NCBI RefSeq assembly: GCF_014205845.1 | Contig: NZ_JACHCR010000027.1 | Coordinates: 41,597 to 105,596, forward strand | From: Mucilaginibacter cryoferens | Lineage (GTDB): Bacteria > Bacteroidota > Bacteroidia > Sphingobacteriales > Sphingobacteriaceae | DNA length: 64,000 nt | Reading direction: 5' to 3' | Part shown: positions 8,636 to 16,848 of the stretch, piece after piece | Layout: every line of letters begins with the position of its first letter | Numbering within the stretch: the first letter of the stretch is position 1 | The notes under the pieces: generated by a model | The model's database searches: none | What the model was told of the DNA's origin: nothing | What the model saw: the letters and a program-made list of their open reading frames with translations, nothing else | Position numbers and translations under genes: made by a program

Positions 8636-10567
8636 ATGAACAAACTTTTAGCCTTGCTAATGTTGGGCTCTCTTACAATCACTGCAAGAGCCCAAACCGC
8701 CACACCTGTACCAGCCGCCCAGCCTTTTGGCAAAGTAGATAAAGCCGATCTGGAGATGACCAAATGCGATTTTGAGCCCGATGCCAATGCCGAAATACTT
8801 TTTGATAAAGGCGAAACCTATTTTGATACACAGTACAATGTGGTTACCGAAAGGCATAAGCGACTTAAGGTTTTTAACGATAACGGGAAAGATGAGGCCA
8901 ATATCCGGATAGAATACTACAATATTAACAGACTGCAATATATAACCGGCCTTAGCGCGCAAACTATTAATTTAACAAATGGTGCTATAGAAATTATTAA
9001 AGTTGATAAGAAACAGATATTTACAGAAGTGGTTGATAAACAACGGTCGGCAATGGTGTTTTCTTTTCCAAATGTAAAGCCAGGCTCTATCATTGAATAC
9101 AAATACCGCTTAACAAGCGCCACATTAGCAATTCCAGACTGGTACTTTCAAAGTGATTTGCCCACCCGGTACAGCGAATTAAGCACCAATATTCCCGATA
9201 TTTTAACTTATAAAAGGTTATCTAATGTTCGTTCTAAATATGTAATTGATAAAACCAATTCATCAAACACCCATACCGAGGCAATTGCCAACATAACATC
9301 CTTAAAGGATGAGCCTTATATGGACGCGAGAAAGGATAATTCTGAGCGGATTCTTTTTCAGCTGTTAAGTATCCGTATCCCCGGCTACTTTATGCCAAGT
9401 TTCCAGGATTCGTGGACAAAGGTTGGCCAGAATATGGTAGATGCAGATGATTTTGGCGGCCAGTTAAAACGTAAGCTAACCGGCGAAGACGTTATTATCA
9501 GCAAAGCAAAAGCACTTAAAACAGACGATGAAAAAATAGCATATATTTTTAACGAGGTAAAAAATACCATGAAATGGGATGATACATATAGGTATTATTC
9601 TTATGACGGCACTCCAAAAGCGTGGGAAAAAAAGGTGGGCAACTCGGCCGAAATAAACATGATCCTTTATCACTTGTTAAAAAAGGCGGGTTTACAAGCC
9701 TATCCTATGATGGTGAGCACACGCAAAAACGGCCGGATAAATCCAGGTTACCCAAGTTCTGAGCAGTTTAACAGCGCGGTTGCCTACATTCCGGTTGATA
9801 GCGCCAAATATTATGTACTTGATGCTACCAGTAAATACAACCTGTACAACCAGGTGCCCGAAGCGTTTTTAAACTCGTTTGGGCTGAGTTTAGATGGCGA
9901 GAACAAACTATACGAGTTGCCTTTTTTACAGGCACCAGATCCGGTAAGGCAAATTGTTTTGCTAAACGCCGAGATTAAGCCCGATGGTAAAATGACGGGC
10001 ACTGCCGATTTAAGCAGTTTTGGATATAACAAAGTAGATTATACTGAAAAGTATAAAAAAGATGGCGAGAAAAAATACAACGACTTTTTGCGCGACAATA
10101 ATAACAGCCTGAAGATATCCGGTCTTACTTTTGAAAACATGGATGTGGACACCCTGCCGCTCAGGCAAAGAATGAGTTTTAACCTCGACCTTACCGGCAG
10201 CGATGATAGCTATATTTATTTTAATGCCAACCTGTTTACCGGTCTTAAAACTAATCCGTTTTTGGCCGAGAACCGTTTTACCGATATTGATTTTGGCTAC
10301 CGCGATAACTACTCGGTTACCGGTATTTTTAAACTGCCTGCCGGTTATAAGGTAGATGCAATTCCAAAGAGCGTTAGCATGGCAGTTCCGGATGGCACGG
10401 TGGTTTTTAAGCGGATGGTTGCCGAGCAGGATGGCTCCATAATGGTTCGGTTTACCATTGATCATAAAAAATCGATGTATTTTAAAGAGAATTACCCCGA
10501 GTTCCGTGAGTTTTGTAAAAAAATGTACGATATGCTTAACGAGCAGATAGTACTTAAAAAAGGATAA
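8636..10567 (+). CDS. secreted DUF3857/transglutaminase-like protein, second tandem copy
   Basis: A 643-residue paralogue of the preceding gene, alike over the whole length, with the same signal peptide type (MNKLLALLMLGSLTITARAQ). The transglutaminase core again lacks the nucleophile (GNSAEIN, Ser337) and the His (Ser380 in QFNSAVAYIP) while keeping Asp396. The intact frame and conserved DUF3857 start suggest the proteins are maintained for a non-catalytic role at the cell surface or in the periplasm. The next gene starts 6 bp after the stop, so these two are certainly co-transcribed. Confidence 0.9.
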   Translation: MNKLLALLMLGSLTITARAQTATPVPAAQPFGKVDKADLEMTKCDFEPDANAEILFDKGETYFDTQYNVVTERHKRLKVFNDNGKDEANIRIEYYNINRLQYITGLSAQTINLTNGAIEIIKVDKKQIFTEVVDKQRSAMVFSFPNVKPGSIIEYKYRLTSATLAIPDWYFQSDLPTRYSELSTNIPDILTYKRLSNVRSKYVIDKTNSSNTHTEAIANITSLKDEPYMDARKDNSERILFQLLSIRIPGYFMPSFQDSWTKVGQNMVDADDFGGQLKRKLTGEDVIISKAKALKTDDEKIAYIFNEVKNTMKWDDTYRYYSYDGTPKAWEKKVGNSAEINMILYHLLKKAGLQAYPMMVSTRKNGRINPGYPSSEQFNSAVAYIPVDSAKYYVLDATSKYNLYNQVPEAFLNSFGLSLDGENKLYELPFLQAPDPVRQIVLLNAEIKPDGKMTGTADLSSFGYNKVDYTEKYKKDGEKKYNDFLRDNNNSLKISGLTFENMDVDTLPLRQRMSFNLDLTGSDDSYIYFNANLFTGLKTNPFLAENRFTDIDFGYRDNYSVTGIFKLPAGYKVDAIPKSVSMAVPDGTVVFKRMVAEQDGSIMVRFTIDHKKSMYFKENYPEFREFCKKMYDMLNEQIVLKKG

Positions 10568-10573
10568 TAAACG

Positions 10574-12517
10574 ATGTTTACTAAACAGTTTACCAGGCTG
10601 CTGCTAACCACAGCGGCCGTATGTGGGCTATACAACCAAAGTTATAGCCAGGATAAAAATATACCTAAGGATTTGTATATCGCCGCCACCATACCCGATT
10701 CGTTGAAGGAGGATGCAAATTCGGTGGTGCGTTATTCAAGTGATGAAGTTGTGGTTAAAGGACCGGGTAAAATGGTGTCAAAACATCATTCTATAGTAAC
10801 CATTTTAAACGAAAAAGGAGATGATGAGGCTATTCTTGAAATGGGATATAACAAGAAATATGATTATTACTCTGGTCTCGAAATGCATGTTTATAATGCG
10901 CAGGGGCTGTCTATAAAAAAATACCATAAAAGCGATATGTACGATGGCTCGGCATCAAACGATGAAACTATGGTTACCGACGAGCGTTTTTTGGCCATAA
11001 AGCATGCCATTGCAGCATATCCCATTACAATTGAGGTGGAGTACGAAGAAAATGTAAGCAGCTTTATTGGTTTGGGGGCATGGTACATTCAGGATAAGGT
11101 GGAGCAATCTGTACAATTGGCATCGTATAAAATTTCATATAACCCGGCCATTGGTTTCCGGTATAAAAATAGTAACTGCTCGATTAAGCCAGAGAAGGGT
11201 GCTACCGATGGCCTGGAAAGTTACACATGGAACGTTAAAAACATTAAGGCTATTAAAAAAGAAGAACATGTATTAACGTGGAATATATTGCCAAGAGTTT
11301 CATTTGCGGCAAGCTCATTTGATTGTTACGGCTACCCAGGCGACTTTACAACCTGGAAATCATTTGGCAGTTGGATAAAATCGCTGAATGATGACGTTTG
11401 CACCTTAAGCCCCGAACGTATTGCCGAGGTAAAGAAAATGACAGATACCATTAAAACCGATAAAGAGAAAGCCCGCTTTTTGTACAATTATATGCAAAAG
11501 AGTATGCGCTACGTGGGCATTCAATTAGGTATAGGAGGCTATAAACCATTTGCTGCTACTTTTGTAGATCAAAAAAAGTATGGTGATTGCAAGGCACTTT
11601 CAAACTATATGAAAGCACTGCTCAAGGCGGTTGATATAAACTCGTGCTATGCCATTATAAGAGCAGGCGTTAATGCAGAACCGGCCGACCTTGCTTTTCC
11701 AAACAACTCATTTAATCATGCTATTTTATGCATTCCGTTTAAAAACGATACTACCTGGCTGGAATGTACCAGCAGCACTACGGCGTTTGGCAAGCTTGGT
11801 CCGTTTACAGAAAACCGTAACGCCCTGTTAATTACAGATGAAGGCGGAAAACTGGTGAACACGCCAAAGAGTACCGATGCAGATAACTTATTTAACAGTG
11901 AGGTGCATTTAATACTGGATGCAGATGGTGGCGCAAAAGCGGAGGTAAAAATATTAAGCACTGGTGAGTATCGTAGTTTTTTTGTTGATAAACTGCCAAA
12001 TTACAAAGCCGATGAACAAAAGCAGGATTTGTTGACAAACCTGCACATTAAGCAGCCATCGGTATTTAACTATAACCCGGCCGAAGATAAGAATGGGGTA
12101 AAACACGTAAGTCTGCAAATGGAGTATGATAAGTTTTGTGATATAGCAACCGGCGATAAGCAATTTTATAAACCGCAGGCATTTATCTTATGGGATGTTA
12201 CCGTGCCTGTTGAAGAAAAGCGAAAAACAAGCTACTATTTTAATTATCCCATGCTAAAATCGTGTGTAACCACAATTGATTTACCTGCCGGTTTTGAGGT
12301 AGAAACATTGCCAACAAATCAAAACCTGAAATTTAGCTACGGTAACTATGATGTTAAGTACGTTTACGACGCAGTAAAAAATCAAGTGATAAGCACCGCT
12401 AAATTTAACCTTACAGATTATATAATCCCGGCAGCTAAATACACCGAAATGCAGGTTTATATGGATGCTGTTGCCAAAGCGCAAAATAAAAAACTGGTGA
12501 TCCGTCGCAAAGCGTAA
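10574..12517 (+). CDS. secreted DUF3857 protein with intact transglutaminase-type active site
   Basis: A 647-residue exported protein (leader ending QSYSQ) with DUF3857 followed by a transglutaminase-like domain. Unlike its two upstream relatives it keeps the catalytic set: Cys339 in YGDCKALS, His382 in SFNHAILCIP and an acidic residue at Glu397 in WLECTSST, where Asp is more usual. It is far more diverged from the first two than they are from each other. It starts 6 bp after the second copy. A plausible arrangement is one active member and two inactive partners; the substrate is unknown. Confidence 0.9.
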   Translation: MFTKQFTRLLLTTAAVCGLYNQSYSQDKNIPKDLYIAATIPDSLKEDANSVVRYSSDEVVVKGPGKMVSKHHSIVTILNEKGDDEAILEMGYNKKYDYYSGLEMHVYNAQGLSIKKYHKSDMYDGSASNDETMVTDERFLAIKHAIAAYPITIEVEYEENVSSFIGLGAWYIQDKVEQSVQLASYKISYNPAIGFRYKNSNCSIKPEKGATDGLESYTWNVKNIKAIKKEEHVLTWNILPRVSFAASSFDCYGYPGDFTTWKSFGSWIKSLNDDVCTLSPERIAEVKKMTDTIKTDKEKARFLYNYMQKSMRYVGIQLGIGGYKPFAATFVDQKKYGDCKALSNYMKALLKAVDINSCYAIIRAGVNAEPADLAFPNNSFNHAILCIPFKNDTTWLECTSSTTAFGKLGPFTENRNALLITDEGGKLVNTPKSTDADNLFNSEVHLILDADGGAKAEVKILSTGEYRSFFVDKLPNYKADEQKQDLLTNLHIKQPSVFNYNPAEDKNGVKHVSLQMEYDKFCDIATGDKQFYKPQAFILWDVTVPVEEKRKTSYYFNYPMLKSCVTTIDLPAGFEVETLPTNQNLKFSYGNYDVKYVYDAVKNQVISTAKFNLTDYIIPAAKYTEMQVYMDAVAKAQNKKLVIRRKA

Positions 12518-12522
12518 ATTTG
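12515..12522 (+). promoter_or_regulatory. possible -7 element directly before aat
   Basis: TAAATTTG overlaps the stop codon of the upstream gene and ends 6 nt before the aat ATG. The same 6-nt spacing is seen before ruvC and lpxH. No -33 TTG at the normal distance is visible, so this is tentative. Confidence 0.35.
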
Positions 12523-12528
12523 CGCCCG

Positions 12529-13167
12529 ATGATATTCAGGCTTGATGAACGTATACTATTTCCTGAGCCCGATCTGGCAGAACCAGACGGGCTTTTGGCT
12601 GTAGGCGGAGATCTGTCGACCCAACGACTGCTCCTCGCCTACCAAAATGGGATCTTTCCCTGGTATAGCGATGATAGCCCTATTTTGTGGTACGCCCCTC
12701 ACGAGCGTTTTGTGTTGTATCCGCAGGAGTTGAAGATCTCCAAATCAATGAAGCAGGTGCTGCGGTCTGATAAATTTAAGATAACTACCAATACCTGCTT
12801 TGCCGATGTGATAAGAGCCTGCTCAGCCGCCCCGCGCGAAGGACAGGACGGCACCTGGATAACCGATGACATGCAGGAAGCCTACATTAAATTGCATAAC
12901 GAAGGCCACGCGCATTCTGTTGAGGTATGGGAGGCCGGCGAGTTGGCAGGCGGCTTGTATGGCATATGGGTTGGCGCGGTTTTTTGCGGCGAAAGCATGT
13001 TTAGCCGGGTTAGCAATGCGTCAAAAGCGGCGTTGATATATCTTTGCCAAACTAACCGCTTTCAATTGATAGACTGCCAGGTACATACAGATCACCTCCA
13101 GTCTATGGGCGCACGGATGATATCCCGGGAGCAATATATAGCCGTTTTGCACAATAGTTTGCTTTGA
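12529..13167 (+). CDS. aat: leucyl/phenylalanyl-tRNA-protein transferase
   Basis: It adds Leu or Phe from aminoacyl-tRNA to proteins with N-terminal Arg or Lys, creating N-degrons for ClpS/ClpAP. The 212-residue protein shows the family motifs FPEPDLAEPDGLLAVGGDL, YQNGIFPWY, WYAPHERFVL, TWITDDMQEAY, GGLYGIWVG and ESMFSRVSNASK. The ATG at 12529 gives the standard N-terminus MIFRLDERILFP. The gene lies 11 bp after the DUF3857 triple and 19 bp before ruvC. Confidence 0.95.
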   Translation: MIFRLDERILFPEPDLAEPDGLLAVGGDLSTQRLLLAYQNGIFPWYSDDSPILWYAPHERFVLYPQELKISKSMKQVLRSDKFKITTNTCFADVIRACSAAPREGQDGTWITDDMQEAYIKLHNEGHAHSVEVWEAGELAGGLYGIWVGAVFCGESMFSRVSNASKAALIYLCQTNRFQLIDCQVHTDHLQSMGARMISREQYIAVLHNSLL

Positions 13168-13172
13168 TTGCC

Positions 13173-13180
13173 TACCTTTG
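13173..13180 (+). promoter_or_regulatory. possible -7 element directly before ruvC
   Basis: TACCTTTG ends exactly 6 nt before the ruvC ATG at 13187. If transcription starts at the usual distance, the mRNA would begin at or next to the start codon. Confidence 0.35.
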
Positions 13181-13186
13181 GAGGCT

Positions 13187-13780
13187 ATGCAGCAGGCCAA
13201 CACAAAAGAGCGGATCATTTTAGGGATTGACCCAGGTACAGCTGTTATGGGCTATGGTCTGGTTAAAGAAACCGGCCCCAAAATAGAGCTCATAGCCCTC
13301 GGCGTAGTAAAAATGGAAAAGCTGGACGACCACATGCTGAAACTCCAGCGCATCTTCGAAAAAACAGTTGCCCTTATTGATAACTACCACCCGGATTGCC
13401 TGGCTATTGAAGCCCCTTTTTATGGCAAAAACATCCAGGTAATGCTAAAGCTTGGCCGGGCGCAGGGTGTTGCCATAGCCGCGGCGCTATCGCGCAATTT
13501 AGATATCACAGAATACGCTCCCCGTAAAATAAAACAATCTATAACCGGTAACGGAAATGCCACCAAAGAGCAGGTTGCCGCCATGTTGCAAAGCTTGCTG
13601 AAGTTTAAAGAAACGCCGGATTTTTTAGATGCTACTGATGGATTGGCCGTAGCTGTTTGCCATTCGTTTCAACGAATGAGTACAAGTACTGGCAGTAGCA
13701 GTAAATCTGGTGGAGGGAGTAAAAAATCCTACTCGGGATGGGATACCTTTGTAAAGGATAACGCGAAGAGGGTGGTTTGA
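13187..13780 (+). CDS. ruvC: crossover junction endodeoxyribonuclease RuvC
   Basis: It resolves Holliday junctions with RuvAB. The RNase H-like fold is recognised by Asp in ILGIDPGTAVMGYG, Glu in LAIEAPFYGKN and the Asp cluster in DATDGLAVAVCH. The 197-residue protein ends in a Ser/Gly-rich tail (STSTGSSSKSGGGSKKSYSG) that is longer than the enzymatic core needs; such tails are common in Bacteroidota. The ATG at 13187 is used because the preceding TTG belongs to the promoter-like box. It converges on the HIT gene with a 20-bp-stem palindrome between them. Confidence 0.95.
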   Translation: MQQANTKERIILGIDPGTAVMGYGLVKETGPKIELIALGVVKMEKLDDHMLKLQRIFEKTVALIDNYHPDCLAIEAPFYGKNIQVMLKLGRAQGVAIAAALSRNLDITEYAPRKIKQSITGNGNATKEQVAAMLQSLLKFKETPDFLDATDGLAVAVCHSFQRMSTSTGSSSKSGGGSKKSYSGWDTFVKDNAKRVV

Positions 13781-13784
13781 TTTT

Positions 13785-13872
13785 GATTTGCAGATTTCAA
13801 ATGTGCAGATGAAAGATACCTGTTTGAGCTAACCTATCTGCACATTTGAAATCTGAAATTTGTACATCTGTT
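13785..13872. repeat. long palindrome between ruvC and the HIT gene
   Basis: A perfect 20-bp stem has its left arm at 13791-13810 (CAGATTTCAAATGTGCAGAT) and its complement at 13836-13855, with a 25-nt loop. Further partial complementarity lies outside. There is no T-run, so it is not a classic terminator, though it sits between convergent stop codons. It shares words with 58187-58365 and 59184-59215. Confidence 0.8.
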
Positions 13873-14260
13873 AAAATTCCGCTTTTATCTTATCCTTTGT
13901 TGCTGTCAACTCTTCGGGCGTAAAGCTCAGTTTTGGGCGCGAAAAGTTAAGATCATCAACCCTGTTCATGGGTATCAGGTGGATGTGTACATGCAGTACT
14001 TCCAATCCTATTACGGCAACGCCAACCTTTTTGCAGGGTATCGCTTTTTTAATGGCTGTAGCTACAATTTTGGCGAAGATTTGCAGGCCGGTGTATGTTT
14101 CATCGTCCAGATCGAAAATGTAATCAACTTCCTTTTTTGGTATCACCAGCACATGCCCCTCGGCCAGCGGATTAATATCCAAAAAAGCCAAAAACTCATT
14201 ACTCTCCGCCACAACATGTGCCGGGATCTCGCCTGCTATAATTTTCGAAAAGATACTCAT
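13871..14260 (-). CDS. HIT family nucleotide-binding protein
   Basis: A 129-residue histidine-triad protein, a small cytoplasmic nucleotide hydrolase or transferase of the Hint branch. The triad HVHIHLIP and the N-terminal SIFSKIIAGEIPAHVVAE are diagnostic. The ATG at 14260 (MSIFSKII) is preferred to an upstream in-frame extension of six residues, which would reach into the palindrome before it. It follows greA by 92 bp on the same strand. Confidence 0.93.
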   Translation of the reverse strand: MSIFSKIIAGEIPAHVVAESNEFLAFLDINPLAEGHVLVIPKKEVDYIFDLDDETYTGLQIFAKIVATAIKKAIPCKKVGVAVIGLEVLHVHIHLIPMNRVDDLNFSRPKLSFTPEELTATKDKIKAEF

Positions 14261-14275
14261 GGTAGATTGGTTAGT

Positions 14276-14354
14276 CAATTTGAAAATTTGAGGGTTTGAA
14301 AATGGCTTAACAATTCAGCATTTTCAAATTCTCAAATCTCCAAATTCTCAAATT
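14276..14354. repeat. AT-rich imperfect palindrome between greA and the HIT gene
   Basis: Words of the type AATTTGAAAATTTGAG on the left (14276-14305) are mirrored by CTCAAATTCTCAAATT on the right (14319-14354). The right arm reaches the greA stop codon. It belongs to the same style of intergenic palindrome as 13785 and 60524. Confidence 0.6.
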
Positions 14355-14826
14355 AACGACTTACTTCTAAAATTTCAAATTCAATTTTACCTGCAGGTAC
14401 GGTGATCTCAATTTTTTCGCCAACTTTTTTGCCTAAAAGACCTTTGGCTATAGGCGATGCAACAGATATTTTACCGGTTTTCATATCGGCTTCGGTTTCG
14501 GCTACCAACTGGTAGCTCATGGTTGCGCCGTTTTTGAGGTTTTTGATCTTTACTATCGATAATGCCAACACCTTTGATGTATCCAGTTTAGATTCATCAA
14601 GTAAACGGGCATTAGCCAATACTTCCTGCATTTGCGAAATTTTAGCCTCGTGCAGGCCCTGCGCCTCTTTAGCGGCATCGTATTCAGCGTTTTCAGATAG
14701 GTCGCCCTTATCGCGCGCCTCGGCAATTTGCTTTGATATATCCGAGCGTCCGGTTGTTTTTAACCGTTGTAATTCTTCTTTTAATTTCTCTAAACCATCC
14801 TTGGTAAAGTATGATACCTCTGCCAT
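14353..14826 (-). CDS. greA: transcription elongation factor GreA
   Basis: It stimulates RNA polymerase to cleave backtracked transcripts. At 157 residues it has the two-domain layout: an N-terminal coiled coil (EKLKEELQRLKTTGR, with the acidic tip around DLSENAEYDAAKEAQ) and a C-terminal FKBP-like domain ending in GLLGKKVGEKIEITVPAGKIEFEILEV. A single clear ATG starts the gene. Downstream, after a palindrome, lies the HIT gene. Confidence 0.95.
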   Translation of the reverse strand: MAEVSYFTKDGLEKLKEELQRLKTTGRSDISKQIAEARDKGDLSENAEYDAAKEAQGLHEAKISQMQEVLANARLLDESKLDTSKVLALSIVKIKNLKNGATMSYQLVAETEADMKTGKISVASPIAKGLLGKKVGEKIEITVPAGKIEFEILEVSR

Positions 14827-14916
14827 AACACGTAAATTAATTATTGTTTATCCTATTGGTTATCCAAAAAAAAACCGCCCTCCCTTTTCTAAGAAGGACG
14901 CAATGACTATAAAAAC

Positions 14917-14955
14917 AAACAAGACTATATGGGCCATGCCTACATAGTCTTGTTT
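14917..14955 (-). terminator. intrinsic terminator upstream of greA, downstream of the dehydrogenase gene
   Basis: A perfect 12-bp stem AAACAAGACTAT / ATAGTCTTGTTT has a 15-nt loop. On the minus strand the stem runs into GTTTTTATAG, so it should end transcripts from the dehydrogenase gene before greA. Confidence 0.7.
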
Positions 14956-15017
14956 AGTATTGAACGAAGATAAGTGATTTAAGTTTTAATATGCAAATTT
15001 ATTTGGAGGCGGTGAGT

Positions 15018-15112
15018 AGTTGATTGGGTTAGATTAAGTTGATTAAGTTTTTTGCCCTCTGATAAACTGTTTAACTCAATCAACCACTCTCCCAATAAAC
15101 TTAATCAACCAA
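15018..15112. repeat. palindrome overlapping the dehydrogenase stop codon
   Basis: GATTAAGTTGATTAAGTT on the left is mirrored by AACTTAATCAACC on the right, and a second pair is TTGATTGGGTTAG with AACTCAATCAACC. The right arm encodes the last residues of the dehydrogenase, so the repeat has replaced or extended its C-terminus. Confidence 0.6.
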
Positions 15113-16030
15113 TTTATCCAATTTCTCAGCCATTACTTCGCTTATCTTCCGGTACGAGTCAAATGTCCAGCCGGCAACGTGGGGGCTTAATATAACTTTA
15201 CCGCTTTGGCGCAGCTCATCGTACCAGGCCTGCTCGGCCAGGGTCGGAAATTTTTCTACTTCCAGCACATCCAGTCCAGCACCTAATATTTTGCCCTCTT
15301 TAATGGCCTTCAGCACACTGCTCACTTTGGCGGTTTTGCCGCGGGATGTGTTGATGAAGAAAATTGGCTTTTTAAAATGAAAAAGATACTCGTCGTCAAT
15401 CAGCCCGTTAGTTTCGGAGGTAAGGGGTACGTGTACGCTCAGCACATCGCTGTGTTTGATAATTTGCTCCATGCTTACTTCACGGGCATACCTGTCGCTA
15501 AAGCCGGTTTTATATTTATCAAATGCTATCACATCAACCTGGAAGCCCGATAGTTTGCGCGCAAAGCTATGCCCCATGTGGCCATAGCCGATAATGCCCA
15601 CGGTTTTGCCTTTAAGCTCGTACCCGCGGTTGCCTTCACGCTCCCATTTACCATTCCTGATCTCGGCATCGCCCCGATTAAAATTGTTCATCAGCGAAAG
15701 CAGCAAGCCTATGGCATGCTCCCCTACCGCGTCGGAATTGCCTTCCGGGGCGTTTATCAGCTTAATGCCTTTTTCGGCAGCGTAGGCCTCGTCAATATTA
15801 TCCATACCGGCACCTGCGCGGGCAATAAATTGCAAGCCGGGTGCCATATCAAAAACCTGTTTGGTGATCAAAAACTTAGAGCGGATAACCAGGCCCGCGT
15901 AGTCGCCGATGATCTGTAGTGCCTCTTCTGTTTTTATGGTTGGCCTGTAATCGCAGGTATAACCTTTGGCCTGGGCCAGCTCCATAAATATGGGATGCAC
16001 ATCATCAACAATAAGAATGTTATTTTTCAA
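15101..16030 (-). CDS. D-2-hydroxyacid dehydrogenase (phosphoglycerate dehydrogenase-like)
   Basis: A 309-residue NAD-dependent 2-hydroxyacid dehydrogenase. The Rossmann motif GYGHMG (148-153) and the catalytic Arg230 (NTSRGK), Glu259 or Glu257 (LDVLEVE) and His284 (SPHVAGWT) are present. There is no ACT domain, so it is a short SerA-type enzyme; serine synthesis is possible but other 2-keto acids cannot be excluded. The only sensible start is a TTG at 16030, because the N-terminal NNILIVDDVHP strand is needed and no ATG is nearby. A TAAATTTG box (16056-16063, minus strand) lies upstream. Confidence 0.85.
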   Translation of the reverse strand: MKNNILIVDDVHPIFMELAQAKGYTCDYRPTIKTEEALQIIGDYAGLVIRSKFLITKQVFDMAPGLQFIARAGAGMDNIDEAYAAEKGIKLINAPEGNSDAVGEHAIGLLLSLMNNFNRGDAEIRNGKWEREGNRGYELKGKTVGIIGYGHMGHSFARKLSGFQVDVIAFDKYKTGFSDRYAREVSMEQIIKHSDVLSVHVPLTSETNGLIDDEYLFHFKKPIFFINTSRGKTAKVSSVLKAIKEGKILGAGLDVLEVEKFPTLAEQAWYDELRQSGKVILSPHVAGWTFDSYRKISEVMAEKLDKLVD

Positions 16031-16055
16031 CTGAACTTAAAATTTTTATGAATCG

Positions 16056-16063
16056 CAAATTTA
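16056..16063 (-). promoter_or_regulatory. possible -7 element of the dehydrogenase gene
   Basis: TAAATTTG on the minus strand matches the Bacteroidota -7 consensus 25 nt before the TTG start. No convincing -33 box is seen. Confidence 0.4.
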
Positions 16064-16223
16064 CTAAACAACCATGATACTTATGTGGTTACTGTTTTAT
16101 GCTACAAACTTATTTACAAAGCACCGACTAACCGACTGCCATATTTGCCCCCGTTATAAACTGGCACGAGAATAGCGTATAATAATACAAGGGCTTAAGC
16201 CTGTTACATTAACCTACAAGGCA

Positions 16224-16778
16224 ATGAGATCAATAAAACAAATAGGTACCGATATAAAACAATATTCAGATCAGCTATCGCACGATGGCTTTAAGCAGGT
16301 TTTTGACCATATAGATCAGTTCAATATTAAAAAAGGGGTTGATAAAATGGGCATTGATAAGTTTGTAAATCAATGTGCAATTATGGCTGCCGGCTCTGGA
16401 GCGATATCTGGCAGCGGTGGAATTTTAACCATGGTAATAGGCATGCCTGTTGATGTGCTAAACCTGATAACGCAGCAATTTAGGGTAACTATGGCCATTA
16501 TGTACTACAACCGTGGCAGCTACCAGATAGGTTTCGACGAGTTTATAAAACTGGTAGCCATATCATTTAAAATAGAAACCGGCGTTGCCATCACCAAAAC
16601 CATGATGGAGGGCATTGCCGAAAAGATCCTTTTAAATCTGGGCGTGCGCACAGCCGAGAGACTGGTGCCCGTAGTAGGCGCTGTAATTGGCGGCACAACC
16701 AATTACCTGTTTATTAAACGGATGGCAAGGTCTGTTAAAGAATTGCAGGTGCAACCGGTAATTTTACAGGTAGGGTAA
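16224..16778 (+). CDS. EcsC-like protein
   Basis: A 184-residue protein with a Gly/Ala-rich hydrophobic centre (MAAGSGAISGSGGILTMVIG, then MPVDVLNLITQQFRVTMAIM) and a second hydrophobic segment (LVPVVGAVIGGTTNYLFIKRM). This arrangement resembles the EcsC family of membrane-associated proteins of unknown biochemical role, though it is shorter than typical members. It is monocistronic and followed by a strong bidirectional terminator. The family call is tentative. Confidence 0.6.
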   Translation: MRSIKQIGTDIKQYSDQLSHDGFKQVFDHIDQFNIKKGVDKMGIDKFVNQCAIMAAGSGAISGSGGILTMVIGMPVDVLNLITQQFRVTMAIMYYNRGSYQIGFDEFIKLVAISFKIETGVAITKTMMEGIAEKILLNLGVRTAERLVPVVGAVIGGTTNYLFIKRMARSVKELQVQPVILQVG

Positions 16779-16796
16779 TAGGTTTATACCCCATAT

Positions 16797-16836
16797 GAAA
16801 ACAGCGGTAAGGTTTAATGCTTACCGCTGTTTTTTT
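16797..16836. terminator. bidirectional terminator
   Basis: A 14-bp stem AAAACAGCGGTAAG / CTTACCGCTGTTTT with a T-run lies between the convergent EcsC-like and DUF4153 genes. Confidence 0.85.
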
Positions 16837-16848
16837 GCAAACACAGGT

